The notes under the pieces are model-generated. The model was given only the letters and a program-made list of their open reading frames with translations. It made no database searches and had not been told where the DNA came from. A stretch of 64,000 nt of DNA from Comamonas testosteroni (GTDB lineage: Bacteria > Pseudomonadota > Gammaproteobacteria > Burkholderiales > Burkholderiaceae_C): assembly GCF_000761245.1 (NCBI RefSeq), contig NZ_AWOR01000049.1, forward strand, positions 1 to 64,000. Direction: 5' to 3'. Within the stretch, counting starts at the first letter, position 1, and the number at the start of each line of letters is the position of its first letter. Both the position numbers and the translations under genes were made by a program. Of the stretch, positions 10,725 to 19,950 are shown one piece after another.

Positions 10725-11609
10725 ATGGAGAGTGCTGAACTGGCTGAACTGGCTGCATTTGCTGCGGTGGCAAGGCACCTGAGCTTCCGGCATGCAGCTA
10801 CCGAACGAGGCACTTCTTCCTCTGCGATGAGCCATTCGATACGCAGCCTCGAAACCCGGGTGGGTGTTCGGCTCTTTCATCGCACCACGCGCAGCGTTTC
10901 GCTCACTGAAGCCGGTGAAATGTTGTTTGCACGGCTGGGCCCGGCACTCACGGATATGCGGGCTGCGGTAGATGAGCTGAACTCATTTCGCGCCACACCG
11001 TTCGGTACTGTCAGGATCAATATTCCCAACTCGATTGCTCCCTACGTACTGGGCGACCCAATGGAAAGGCTGCTCAAGAGTAATCCTGGATTGAAGCTGG
11101 ACGTGGTTGCTACCGACACGCTGGTCGACATCGTGGAAGAGGGTTTTGATGCGGGAATTCGCTTCGGTGAACGTCTTTCGCAAGACATGATTGCGGTTCG
11201 AATCAAGTCGAAGCTTCGCTTTACCGTCGTCGGTTCACCGGCCTATTTCGCAGACAAGCAGGTTCCCAAAGTGCCGCATGACCTGCAAGATCACACGTGC
11301 ATCCGATACGCTTTCCCCAGCGGAAATCTCTTCAATTGGGAGTTCTCCAAGAAAGGAAAAAGCGTTCAAGTCGAAGTCAACGGCCCATTGACTGTGGACA
11401 GCCAAGAATTGATGGCGGATGCCGCAGCACGGGGCCTAGGCTTGGCGTATGTCTGGGAGGATCGAGCCGCGCCTTACTTACAGGATGGTCGACTCAAATC
11501 CTGCCTCGAAGACTGGTGTTCCGTCGAAGAGGGCCTCTTTCTCTATTTCCCCAGTCGCCGGCATCAGTCAGCTGGACTTAGAGCTCTGATTGAGGCGATG
11601 AAGGCATAA
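10725..11609 (+). CDS. LysR family transcriptional regulator
   Basis: 294 aa. Winged HTH at about 5-45 (LAELAAFAAVARHLSFRHAATERGTSSSAMSHSIRSLETRVGVRLF), then the effector domain with VEEGFDAGIRFGERLSQDMIAVRI. It belongs to the same subgroup as the LysR proteins at 2993 and 12278. It is divergent from the SDR that starts the long redox operon, which it probably activates in response to a substrate-like inducer. The gene ends 21 bp before an IS3-type terminal repeat. Confidence 0.9.
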   Translation: MESAELAELAAFAAVARHLSFRHAATERGTSSSAMSHSIRSLETRVGVRLFHRTTRSVSLTEAGEMLFARLGPALTDMRAAVDELNSFRATPFGTVRINIPNSIAPYVLGDPMERLLKSNPGLKLDVVATDTLVDIVEEGFDAGIRFGERLSQDMIAVRIKSKLRFTVVGSPAYFADKQVPKVPHDLQDHTCIRYAFPSGNLFNWEFSKKGKSVQVEVNGPLTVDSQELMADAAARGLGLAYVWEDRAAPYLQDGRLKSCLEDWCSVEEGLFLYFPSRRHQSAGLRALIEAMKA

Positions 11610-11630
11610 GCATCGAATCGCCAGACGGAG

Positions 11631-12210
<580 letters not shown>

Positions 12211-12277
12211 AGCATGAATGCATGTACAAAATGCGGCTCTTGTGGACATGGCAGGTAACTGCCTCGAAAATGTTGCG

Positions 12278-13183
12278 TCACTTCGGATTTGAGGCCACTG
12301 CAATATTCAAATAGTCGATGAGTGCGCGTAGCTTTGCCGGCACACGTCTGCTCGGGTAATACAGGTGCAGATGGGGAAGTGCTGGGCTCCAGTCTTCAAG
12401 GATGCGAACCAGACGTCCTCGCGCCAGCAGTGGCTCGATATAGCCGTTGATCATGTTGGCGATGCCCAGGCCATCAAGCGCAGAGCGGACGAGCACGCTG
12501 GCATCATTCACGATGAGCCGACCTTTGACTAGCAACTGAAATGATTCGTCGCCCCGAGCAAACTCCCAGCGCTCGATCTGGCCGGTGGTGGGGAAGCGGA
12601 AGTTGATGCACTCGTGGTCCATCAAATCATGAGGGTGTCTGGGCACACCGCGGTGCTCCAGATATTTGGGCGATGCAATGATGTGCGTGCTCAGCGGCGG
12701 CCCCACGCGGAGGGCCACCATGTCCTTCTCCACTAGATGACCAAACCGGATGCCAGCGTCATAGCCTTGCGCCACGATATCCACCAGATGGCTTTCGACC
12801 TGCATCTCTACCGTGATGTCCGGATAGGCTTCCATGAAGCGACGAAGGATGGGGCGAAGCACGATGAGGTATGCCGCTCGGGGGACGTTGATGCGCAGCA
12901 GTCCGCCTGGCTGGCCTGAATCGCGCACCAGCGCTTGCGATGCATCCGTCAGTAGTTCGAGGGCCGGTTGCACACGCTCGTAATACCGCTGCCCCGCTTC
13001 GGTGAGATTGACACTTCGCGTAGTTCGGTTGAATAGCACAGCGCCCAATCGCTGTTCCAGCGTTCGCACCGTTTGACTCACCGCAGAGGCGGACACGCCC
13101 AGTCGCACCGCGGCTGCAGAAAAGCCTTTTTCTTCCGCCACGGTCACAAAGGCCACCAATCCGTCCAACTGATCCTGTTGCAT
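12278..13183 (-). CDS. LysR family transcriptional regulator
   Basis: 301 aa starting MQQDQLDGLVAFVTVAEEKGFSAAAVRLGVSASAVSQT (winged HTH), then VLFNRTTRSVNLTEAGQRYYERV and an effector domain with DIVAQGYDAGIRFGHLVEKDMVALRV. ATG 13183 is preferred over a TTG 30 bases upstream. It is divergent from the yqhD-like gene and SDR, with a symmetric TGAAGT-TTT-ACTTCA site in between. It is the third member of the same LysR subgroup in the first 13 kb. Its 3' end lies next to the IS3 relic but the protein looks full length. Confidence 0.9.
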   Translation of the reverse strand: MQQDQLDGLVAFVTVAEEKGFSAAAVRLGVSASAVSQTVRTLEQRLGAVLFNRTTRSVNLTEAGQRYYERVQPALELLTDASQALVRDSGQPGGLLRINVPRAAYLIVLRPILRRFMEAYPDITVEMQVESHLVDIVAQGYDAGIRFGHLVEKDMVALRVGPPLSTHIIASPKYLEHRGVPRHPHDLMDHECINFRFPTTGQIERWEFARGDESFQLLVKGRLIVNDASVLVRSALDGLGIANMINGYIEPLLARGRLVRILEDWSPALPHLHLYYPSRRVPAKLRALIDYLNIAVASNPK

Positions 13184-13251
13184 AGCGTCTTTCAGCAGAC
13201 CGTAGGCGCCCAACTGTTTGCTGGCAAGACGTCTGCGGTGAGAGGTGATTA

Positions 13252-13266
13252 TGAAGTTTTACTTCA
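13252..13266. promoter_or_regulatory. Palindromic operator candidate between LysR and yqhD-like gene
   Basis: TGAAGT-TTT-ACTTCA is a perfect 6-bp inverted repeat with a 3-base centre, located in the 182-bp divergent region. Size and position suit a LysR-type recognition site; function is inferred. Confidence 0.5.
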
Positions 13267-13365
13267 AAGGTCATGCTGACTCAATGGAATTATCAAATGA
13301 ATCATGCCCTCCTAGACTTGCGGCCATGGGTAGGGTGCCCTCGCAGCACCGACTTCTTGGAAGGA

Positions 13366-14529
13366 ATGATCTTGGATAACTTTGTTTTGTACCGTCCCAC
13401 GCGGATTCTTTTCGGCGAGGGGCAGATTGCTGCCATCGGGCAGCAGATACCTGCGAATGCACGGCTGATGATCACCTATGGCGGTGGCAGCATCATGCGC
13501 AACGGCGTCTTCGAACAGGTGCGCAAGGCTTTGGCCGGGCGCATCTGGGTGGAATTTGGCGGCATTCAGCCCAATCCCGCATTCGGCACTTTGATGCAGG
13601 CGGTTGAAGTGGCTCGCCGTGAGCGCATTGACTTCATCCTGGCCATCGGGGGAGGGTCTGTCATTGATGGCACCAAGTTCATTGCTGCAGCCATTCCCTA
13701 TGGCGGAGATCCCTGGGAAATTCTGGCTGCTCGCCGGTCAGTGGTGAATGAGGCCGTGCCCTTTGGCTGCATTCTCACGCTGCCAGCCACTGGCTCGGAA
13801 TACAACGCGGGAGCGGTGATCAGCCGGCCGGAAACCGGCGACAAGCTGGACTTCCACTCCGAGCATGTGCTGCCACGCTTTTCAGTGCTGGATCCGACCA
13901 CTACTTTCACTTTGCCGGATCGCCAGATTGCCAATGGCGTCGTTGACGCTTTTGTGCATACCACCGAGCAGTACCTGACCTACTCGGTGGACGCCAAAGT
14001 GCAGGACCGTATCGCCGAAGGTCTGCTGCTCACGTTGGTGGAAGAAGGCCGACGTGTATGGAGCGAGCCAGATAACCCCGCTGTGCGCGCCAACATCATG
14101 TGGGCAGCCACGGTGGCATTGAGCGGGCAGGTCGGCGCAGGCGTGCCGCAGGACTGGGCCACGCATATGTTGGGCCATGAACTGACCGCCATGTACGGCA
14201 TGGACCATGCACAAAGCCTGGCCATTGTCTTGCCAGCCCTGCTGGATCACCAGCGCGAAGGTAAACGCTCCAAGTTGCTGCAGTACGCAGAACGTGTTTG
14301 GGGCATAAGCCAGGGCAATGAAGAGCAGCGTATTGATGCTGCCATTGCGGCCACTCGCGCATTTTTCGAAGAAATGGGCATGCCCACGCATCTATCGGGT
14401 TATGGCATCGACGACTCGGGCCTGGATGACGTCACCGCCAAGCTTGATGAACATGGCATGCAGCTATTGGGTGAGCGCAGAAACATCACCTTGCACGACA
14501 GCCGCCAGATTTTGCAGGCGGCACTCTGA
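13366..14529 (+). CDS. yqhD: Iron-containing (group III) alcohol dehydrogenase, YqhD-like
   Basis: 387 aa, the length of E. coli YqhD, and closely similar along its length (PTRILFGEG, MITYGGGSIMRNGVF, AIGGGSVIDGTKFIAAA, LTLPATGSEYNAGAVIS, NGVVDAFVHTTEQYLT, QDWATHMLGHELTAMYGMDHAQSLAIVLPA). YqhD is an NADPH-dependent aldehyde reductase; the metal ligands lie in NGVVDAFVH, HMLGHE and MDHAQ. ATG 13366 has GGAAGG only one base upstream; TTG 13372 is better spaced and aligns with the family start (DNF), so it may be the true start. It is followed after 25 bp by an SDR gene and is likely controlled by the divergent LysR, whereas E. coli uses the AraC-type YqhC. Confidence 0.92.
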   Translation: MILDNFVLYRPTRILFGEGQIAAIGQQIPANARLMITYGGGSIMRNGVFEQVRKALAGRIWVEFGGIQPNPAFGTLMQAVEVARRERIDFILAIGGGSVIDGTKFIAAAIPYGGDPWEILAARRSVVNEAVPFGCILTLPATGSEYNAGAVISRPETGDKLDFHSEHVLPRFSVLDPTTTFTLPDRQIANGVVDAFVHTTEQYLTYSVDAKVQDRIAEGLLLTLVEEGRRVWSEPDNPAVRANIMWAATVALSGQVGAGVPQDWATHMLGHELTAMYGMDHAQSLAIVLPALLDHQREGKRSKLLQYAERVWGISQGNEEQRIDAAIAATRAFFEEMGMPTHLSGYGIDDSGLDDVTAKLDEHGMQLLGERRNITLHDSRQILQAAL

Positions 14530-14554
14530 ACTCTTCACACTTTGAAAGCTTGAT

Positions 14555-15403
14555 ATGAAAAACTGGTTAATCACTGGCGTAAGCAGCGGCTTTGGCCGCG
14601 CTTTGGCCGAAAAATTGATTCAGCGCGGCGATACCGTGGTGGGGACTGTGCGCAACGAAAAAGCCCGTCTGGACTTTGAAGCACTTGGCCACAATGGTCA
14701 CACCGGTCAGGTCATGGGCGTGCTGCTGGATGTGACTGAGCATGATGCGATTGCCCCGGTCATTCAAAAGGTGCAAGAGCGCATTGGGCATATCGATGTG
14801 CTGGTCAATAACGCTGGCTATGGCGTGGAAGGCGCTATCGAAGAAACCCCCATGGATGTGGTGCGCCAGCAATACGAGGTCAATGTGTTCGGGGCCATCG
14901 CCATGATCCAGGCAGTATTGCCGGGTATGCGAAACAGACGCAGCGGACATGTCGTCAACATCACCTCGGTGGGAGGGCTCCTGACCTTCCCAGGCGTAGG
15001 GGTCTACAACTCCAGCAAGTTTGCACTGGAGGGTATTTCAGAGGCCTTGCTCAAGGAAGTCGGCCATCTGGGCATTCGGGTAACGGCGGTGGAGCCCGGA
15101 GCGTTCCGCACCGACTGGGCCGGACGCTCCATGCACCACATCGAAAGCACGATTGCGGACTATGAAGACAGCGTAGGCGCTTTTCGTGCTGCTTTGGCAC
15201 AGCGCAATGGCCGCCAGCCTGGCGATCCGCGCAAGGCAGCCGATGCCATCATGTTGGCTGTAGATGCACAGAATCCGCCTCTGCACTTGGTATTGGGTCC
15301 CACCGCCTTTGCACAGGTTGGCCAGAAATTGGGGGCTATGCAGGCGGAGTTGATGCAATGGGCTTCGGTATCGGTCAATACCGATTTCCCGGCAGAGGCC
15401 TGA
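14555..15403 (+). CDS. SDR family oxidoreductase
   Basis: A 282-aa SDR beginning MKNWLITGVSSGFGRALAEKL (cofactor loop TGVSSGFG). Other motifs: VLVNNAGYG, catalytic Ser in NITSVGG, Tyr/Lys in YNSSKFALEG, and VEPGAFRTDWAGRS. The longer C-terminal part resembles DltE/YdfG-like oxidoreductases of unknown substrate. It lies 25 bp behind the yqhD-like gene, so the two probably form an aldehyde/ketone-reducing operon under the divergent LysR. Confidence 0.88.
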   Translation: MKNWLITGVSSGFGRALAEKLIQRGDTVVGTVRNEKARLDFEALGHNGHTGQVMGVLLDVTEHDAIAPVIQKVQERIGHIDVLVNNAGYGVEGAIEETPMDVVRQQYEVNVFGAIAMIQAVLPGMRNRRSGHVVNITSVGGLLTFPGVGVYNSSKFALEGISEALLKEVGHLGIRVTAVEPGAFRTDWAGRSMHHIESTIADYEDSVGAFRAALAQRNGRQPGDPRKAADAIMLAVDAQNPPLHLVLGPTAFAQVGQKLGAMQAELMQWASVSVNTDFPAEA

Positions 15404-15495
15404 TTCATGCAAACGTCGAACATCGGCGTTTGCATGCTTGGCCCATCACTTGCCGTACGGTGGTGTGGTGTGCAGCATCCGATACAAGGCCGGCA

Positions 15496-15723
15496 TCAGC
15501 TTGGCTGATGTTCATACGGAATGACTACGTGGTGCTGTACTCCCAGTCCCTCAATGGATAGAGTGACTTCGTCACCCGGCTTAAGCCATTGGGGTTCTGG
15601 CTTCATTCCCATGGATACCCCAGGCGGCGTCCCTGTAATGATCACATCACCTGCATCCAGGGTCATGTAGCGGCTGCAGTAGGAGACAATTTCAGCGACA
15701 CTGAAAATCATAGTGCGACTGTT
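15496..15723 (-). pseudogene. Fumarylacetoacetate hydrolase family protein, 3' fragment
   Basis: Only the last 75 or so codons survive: NSRTMIFSVAEIVSYCSRYMTLDAGDVIITGTPPGVS then KPGDEVTLSIEGLG. The GDVI-GTP-GVG block is the C-terminal FAH signature. Homology stops abruptly near 15725; the sequence upstream has stops and is unrelated. Family members hydrolyse or decarboxylate 2-oxo-hydroxymuconate-type compounds, which fits the adjacent lower meta-pathway. The break suggests deletion or insertion at the edge of that operon. Confidence 0.8.
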
Positions 15724-16015
15724 TCCTAGCTAGGCAAGCGAGTCGCGGCAACCATTTTGCAATTGGGCTATCCCACTAAGAATCCGCTCAAGAGCGGGCA
15801 CCGGGAGTTCGAGCAGGATTGAGTCTTGAAGACAGCGGTTGCTTGCCCGCCGAGGTTCACCGCTGAGCAAAAGGCTCGGGCCATCTGATGCACTGGCGCT
15901 GCGTGGCTTTCACGATAAGGGCTCTTGGGTATCCTGGGAGGGTCTCACTTCACGCTTGGGTTCGGGAGCTCAATCCCCGAATTTGGACATTCCTGCTCGG
16001 AGCTTCGTCGAAACG
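15724..16015. other. Unassigned sequence between FAH fragment and aldolase gene
   Basis: About 290 bp with no recognisable gene. It begins where FAH homology breaks off, so it was probably brought in by rearrangement. I could not match its translations confidently to a transposase or other family. Confidence 0.4.
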
Positions 16016-16045
16016 GCACAAGCACACTGCGGTGCTTGTGCTTTT
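16016..16045. terminator. Hairpin downstream of the aldolase gene
   Basis: Perfect 10-bp stem GCACAAGCAC (16016-16025) / GTGCTTGTGC (16032-16041) with a 6-base loop. It ends the leftward meta-pathway operon. On the + strand it is followed by TTTT; on the operon strand the tail is CGTTTCG, so termination efficiency is uncertain. Confidence 0.6.
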
Positions 16046-16050
16046 GGATG

Positions 16051-17076
16051 TCAAGCAACGACGTCGCCGCACTTACGCTTTAGCAGATCCAGGGCCACAT
16101 CCACAATCATGTCCTCCTGGCCTCCCACCATGCGGCGCTTGCCCAGCTCCACCAGAATGTCCACCGCCTTGAGGCCGTACTTCTGCGCTGCTGCCTCCGA
16201 ATGGCGCAGGAAAGAGCTGTACACGCCTGCATAGCCCAGGGCCAGCGTTTCGCGGTCCACCCGCACCGGCCTGTCCTGTAGTGGGCGCACGATGTCGTCG
16301 GCCGCATCCATCAACGTGTACAGGTTGGTGCCATGCGACCAGCCAAGGCGCTCTGCAGCTGCGATGAACACTTCCAGCGGCGCATTGCCTGCGCCCGCAC
16401 CCATGCCTGCCAGGCTGGCATCGATGCGAATGGCTCCGGCCTCCACCGCAGCGATGGAGTTGGCCACCCCCAGGCTCAGATTGTGGTGGGCATGGATGCC
16501 GATGGTGGTTTCGGGCTGGAGCGTCTCGCGCAACGCCGTGACACGCTCCTTGACGTCGTTCATGTTCATGGCACCGCCCGAGTCCACCACGTAGCAGGTA
16601 GTGGCGCCGTAGCTTTCCATGAGCTTGGCCTGCTGGGCAAGGGCGTGCGGGCTGGTCATATGGCTCATCATCAGAAAGCCCACGGTATCCATGCCCAGGT
16701 GGCGTGCGTACTCGATGTGTTGGCGAGACACGTCCGCCTCGGTGCAATGAGTGGCTACGCGCACGATGCGGGCACCGGCGCTGTAGGCGGCCTTGAGGTC
16801 ATGCACGGTGCCGATGCCCGGCAGCAGCAAGGTGGCGATCTGGGCATGCTGTACCACATCGGCCACAGCTTCTATCCATTCCAGGTCGGTGTGGGCACCA
16901 AAGCCATAGTTGAAACTGGAGCCTTGCAGGCCATCACCGTGTGCGACTTCAATGGAGTCCACCCTGGCGTTGTCCAGGGCCTTGGCGATCTGCCGGACCT
17001 GGGCGATCGAGTACTGGTGGCGGATGGCGTGGCAGCCATCGCGCAGCGTGACATCGGAGATATAGAGTTTGCTCAT
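16051..17076 (-). CDS. 4-hydroxy-2-oxovalerate aldolase (BphI/DmpG/MhpE type)
   Basis: 341 aa. Cleaves 4-hydroxy-2-oxovalerate to pyruvate and acetaldehyde, the last step of meta-cleavage pathways. The HMGL-like barrel is shown by [20 protein letters not shown] (metal/pyruvate-binding Asp, Arg), [35 protein letters not shown] (metal-binding His pair) and the C-terminal communication domain ([20 protein letters not shown]). ATG 17076 is chosen over a TTG overlapping the upstream stop. The upstream gene encodes its channelling partner, acetaldehyde dehydrogenase, 14 bp away. Confidence 0.96.
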   Translation of the reverse strand: MSKLYISDVTLRDGCHAIRHQYSIAQVRQIAKALDNARVDSIEVAHGDGLQGSSFNYGFGAHTDLEWIEAVADVVQHAQIATLLLPGIGTVHDLKAAYSAGARIVRVATHCTEADVSRQHIEYARHLGMDTVGFLMMSHMTSPHALAQQAKLMESYGATTCYVVDSGGAMNMNDVKERVTALRETLQPETTIGIHAHHNLSLGVANSIAAVEAGAIRIDASLAGMGAGAGNAPLEVFIAAAERLGWSHGTNLYTLMDAADDIVRPLQDRPVRVDRETLALGYAGVYSSFLRHSEAAAQKYGLKAVDILVELGKRRMVGGQEDMIVDVALDLLKRKCGDVVA

Positions 17077-17090
17077 GGTCTGTTCTCTCT

Positions 17091-18035
17091 TCAAGCGGTC
17101 ACGGTCTGGGCTGCGGCCATGCGGGCGGCCATCTGCTCGGCTGTGCGTAGGCCTGCGCTGGTCATGATGTCGAGATTGCCTGCGTAGGCGGGCAGGTAGT
17201 GGGCTGCGCCTTCGACTTCCAGCAGCACCGTGGTCTTGAGGCCGGAGATGTGGCCCACGCCCGGCACGTTCAGGTCTTGCACACGGTCGAACTGCACGGA
17301 CTGTTTGAGGCGGTAGCCCGGCACATAGCTTTGCACGTCGGCGGCCATGCGGGCCACGGAGTCGGCAATGGCGGCCTCGTCGGCCAGATCGCTCAGGGTG
17401 TAGACCGTGTCACGCATGATCAGCGGCGGCTCGGCAGGGTTCATGATGATGATGGCCTTGCCCTTGGTGGCGCCGCCCACTACCTCGATGGCCTTGGATG
17501 TGGTCTCGGTGAACTCGTCGATATTGGCCCGGGTGCCGGGGCCTGCGCTCTTGCTGGCGATGCTGGCGACGATCTCGCCATAGTGCACCTTGGCCACACG
17601 TGAGACGGCGGCCACCATGGGGATGGTGGCCTGGCCGCCGCAGGTGACCATGTTCACGTTCACCGCATCGAGGTGCTGGCTGCCGTTGACCACGGGAATG
17701 CAGTAAGGGCCGATGGCCGCCGGGGTCAGATCGATCATGCGGATGCCGCGCTTGTGCTGACGCAGCAGGGCATCGTTCTTGACGTGGGCACCGGCGCTGG
17801 TGGCATCGAAGACGAAGTCGATGTCCTCGAACACGGGCAGGCGGGTGAGACCTTCGGCGCCTTCGTGCGTGGTGGCCACGCCCAGTCGCGCTGCGCGCGC
17901 CAGGCCGTCGGAGGTGGGGTCGATGCCGACCATGGCAGCCATCTCGATGTGCTGGCCGTGGCGCATGATCTTGATCATGAGGTCTGTGCCGATGTTGCCG
18001 CTGCCGATGATGGCAGCTTTGTACTTGTGGGTCAT
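17091..18035 (-). CDS. Acetaldehyde dehydrogenase (acylating), BphJ/DmpF type
   Basis: 314 aa. Converts acetaldehyde, NAD+ and CoA to acetyl-CoA and forms a substrate-channelling complex with the aldolase. Visible: Rossmann [13 protein letters not shown] (about 11-23), [15 protein letters not shown] with the catalytic Cys, and [43 protein letters not shown] precedes ATG 18035. It sits between the decarboxylase gene and the aldolase gene in the same order as in dmp/xyl-type operons. Confidence 0.96.
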   Translation of the reverse strand: MTHKYKAAIIGSGNIGTDLMIKIMRHGQHIEMAAMVGIDPTSDGLARAARLGVATTHEGAEGLTRLPVFEDIDFVFDATSAGAHVKNDALLRQHKRGIRMIDLTPAAIGPYCIPVVNGSQHLDAVNVNMVTCGGQATIPMVAAVSRVAKVHYGEIVASIASKSAGPGTRANIDEFTETTSKAIEVVGGATKGKAIIIMNPAEPPLIMRDTVYTLSDLADEAAIADSVARMAADVQSYVPGYRLKQSVQFDRVQDLNVPGVGHISGLKTTVLLEVEGAAHYLPAYAGNLDIMTSAGLRTAEQMAARMAAAQTVTA

Positions 18036-18107
18036 TGAAGGCTCCAGGAATTCGCGACCTCTGCCTGAAAGGCGAGGGCTGCTATCCAAACAAAGCAAAG
18101 TTGAAAA

Positions 18108-18872
18108 TCAGCTCAGGTGGAAGGCTGCGCCGCCCAGGCCCTGCATTTCCACGGCCACATGCTGGCCGGGGTGTATCCATTCGGCGGGGGTGGCGCCACC
18201 AGCCAGCACCGTCCAGCCCGCCTGCAGCGGCTCGCCGGCAGCGGCGGACAGGCGTGCGGCGGCCACCAGCGAGCGCAGCGGATCGCCCAGCAACGCAGCG
18301 GTGGAGCCGATCTGCACGGGGCGGCCATCGATGCTCATCACCAGGCCCAGGTTTCGGAAGTCGGTGCGCGGGTCGTGCCAGCCGCCCACCACGAAACCGC
18401 TGGAGGATGCGTTGTCGGCAATCACTTCGGGCAGGGTGAACTTGAAGTCCTGGTAGCGCGAGTCGATGATTTCCAGTGCGGGCGCGATGGCTTCGACGGC
18501 GGCCAGTGCCTCGACGGTGGTGACATTGCCCGCCAGCGGCTTCTTGAGCAGAAAGGCCAGCTCGGGCTCTACGCGGGGATGGACGAAGCGCGAACGCTGC
18601 ACGCTGGCGCCTTCCTCGATCTGCATGGCGTCGGTTAGCCGCCCCCAGATCACATCGGACAGGCCCATCTGCGCCATCTTGGCGCGGCTGGTGAATCCCA
18701 TCTTCACGCCCACACGGCGCTCGCCACGCGCGACGCGGCGGGCGATGGAGGCGCTTTGGATGGTGTAGGCCTCTGGCAGGCTCAGGCAATTGTCGGTATC
18801 GAACTGCGGAACGGCGCGTGCCAGGCGGGCTGCATCATCCAGCAGGGTCACAATGGAATCATGGGGGCTCAT
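18108..18872 (-). CDS. 2-oxo-3-hexenedioate (4-oxalocrotonate) decarboxylase
   Basis: 254 aa, hydratase/decarboxylase family. Family members share VGVKMGFTSRAKMAQMG, WGRLTDAM, the metal-binding VEPELAFLL, and ALEIIDSRYQDFKFTLPEVIADNASSSGFVVG. Against its neighbour (18869), the chain is shorter and starts like XylI/DmpH decarboxylases, so I assign decarboxylase here and hydratase there; the two activities are hard to separate by motif. It needs Mg2+ and acts in a complex with the hydratase. ATGA overlap with the upstream gene. Confidence 0.85.
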   Translation of the reverse strand: MSPHDSIVTLLDDAARLARAVPQFDTDNCLSLPEAYTIQSASIARRVARGERRVGVKMGFTSRAKMAQMGLSDVIWGRLTDAMQIEEGASVQRSRFVHPRVEPELAFLLKKPLAGNVTTVEALAAVEAIAPALEIIDSRYQDFKFTLPEVIADNASSSGFVVGGWHDPRTDFRNLGLVMSIDGRPVQIGSTAALLGDPLRSLVAAARLSAAAGEPLQAGWTVLAGGATPAEWIHPGQHVAVEMQGLGGAAFHLS

Positions 18873-19687
18873 GCGGCTTCTCCGTTGACAGGGGCTTGGA
18901 ACACAGCGCGCACACTGCCCACACCGTGGATGCGACAGTCAAAGACATCACCAGCCTGAACCGGGACCATGGGTCCCAGCGCGCCGGACAGGATCACATC
19001 ACCGGCACGCAGCGGAGCGTCCAGGCGGACCATGGTGCGGGCCAGCCAGGTGACAGCGTTGAGCGGGTGGCCCAGGCAGGCTGCGCCAGCGCCGGTGGAT
19101 ACGGGCTCGCCACGGCGTGACAGGCTCATGCCGGCCAGCCGCAGATCCAGCCCGTGCGGCAGCTGGGGCGTGGCACCCAGCACATAGACCCCGGCGGAAG
19201 CGTTGTCAGCTACGGTGTCGACAAAGCGAATGTTCCAGTCGGCGATACGGCTGCCGACGATCTCCAGCGCGGGCAGTACATGGTCCACGGCCTGCAGCAC
19301 CTCATGGTGCGTGGGCTGCTCCATGTCCAGATCGCGGCCCAGGACGAATGCGATCTCGGCTTCGATCTTGGGCTGATGCAGACCGGCCATGGCGATGGAC
19401 TCACCGTCGCCGAAAGCCATGTCGTCAAACAGAGCGCCAAAGTCCGGCTGGTTCACGCCCAGCTGCTGCTGCACGACCAGCGAGGTGAGACCGATCTTGC
19501 GGCCCACCACGCGGCGGCCCTGGGTCAGGCGCTGCGTGGTGTTCAGCTCCTGAATGGCATAGGCGTCTGCAGCTGTCATGCCGGGGAACTGCTCGCGCAG
19601 CGGGGCGATGAAGCTGCCGGAATCAGTGGCTTCGCGCAGGGCCTTGGCCGCGGCTTCGTGCTGCGCCCGGGTCAGTGCGGTGCTCAT
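18869..19687 (-). CDS. 2-oxopent-4-enoate (2-keto-4-pentenoate) hydratase
   Basis: 272 aa, hydratase/decarboxylase family. Motifs: VVGRKIGLTSLVVQQQLGVNQPDFGALFDDM, PKIEAEIAFVLGRDL (metal ligands), ALEIVGSRIADWNIRFVDTVADNAS, and C-terminal VILSGALGPMVPVQAGD. It adds water to 2-oxopent-4-enoate to give 4-hydroxy-2-oxovalerate. ATG 19687 overlaps the tautomerase stop by 4 bases, which excludes a longer frame. The decarboxylase and hydratase genes are adjacent, as expected for a physical complex. Confidence 0.87.
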   Translation of the reverse strand: MSTALTRAQHEAAAKALREATDSGSFIAPLREQFPGMTAADAYAIQELNTTQRLTQGRRVVGRKIGLTSLVVQQQLGVNQPDFGALFDDMAFGDGESIAMAGLHQPKIEAEIAFVLGRDLDMEQPTHHEVLQAVDHVLPALEIVGSRIADWNIRFVDTVADNASAGVYVLGATPQLPHGLDLRLAGMSLSRRGEPVSTGAGAACLGHPLNAVTWLARTMVRLDAPLRAGDVILSGALGPMVPVQAGDVFDCRIHGVGSVRAVFQAPVNGEAA

Positions 19688-19911
19688 GGCTGGCCTCCTG
19701 CCGAGGCATTGGCGGCGCGGGTATCGTCCAGCTCCTGGCGGGTCTGTGCGCCGATGGCCCAGTGCGTGCGCGGCACTTCGTGCACCAGCACGCGTATGGT
19801 GTCCAGTGGCGCGCCCAGCGTGTGGTGCACGGTCTGTGCCACCTGGCGCGCGCACTCGCTGACCAGGGCGGCATCGCGTCCTTCGAGCAAATTAATCTGA
19901 ATGATGGGCAT
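19684..19911 (-). CDS. 4-oxalocrotonate tautomerase family protein
   Basis: 75 aa. Begins MPIIQINLLEGRD, so Met removal exposes the catalytic Pro1; an Arg in the expected region (EGRDAALV) is present. It interconverts 2-hydroxymuconate and 4-oxalocrotonate. It is longer than the 62-residue classical enzymes, with an extra C-terminal tail (TRAANASAGGQP) partly overlapping the next gene. It is translationally coupled to the hydratase gene. Confidence 0.88.
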   Translation of the reverse strand: MPIIQINLLEGRDAALVSECARQVAQTVHHTLGAPLDTIRVLVHEVPRTHWAIGAQTRQELDDTRAANASAGGQP

Positions 19912-19950
19912 TTGGAAATTCAGCCTGTGGGAGAAAAGAAATCGTGGCGC

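Noticed and set aside
15839-16234. Open frames in the gap before the aldolase gene
   Set aside because: They run into the antisense of the aldolase gene and match no family; codon use is not convincing.
18082-18789. Long frame overlapping the decarboxylase gene in another reading frame
   Set aside because: Arg/Pro/Ala-rich translation typical of a shadow of a high-GC gene.
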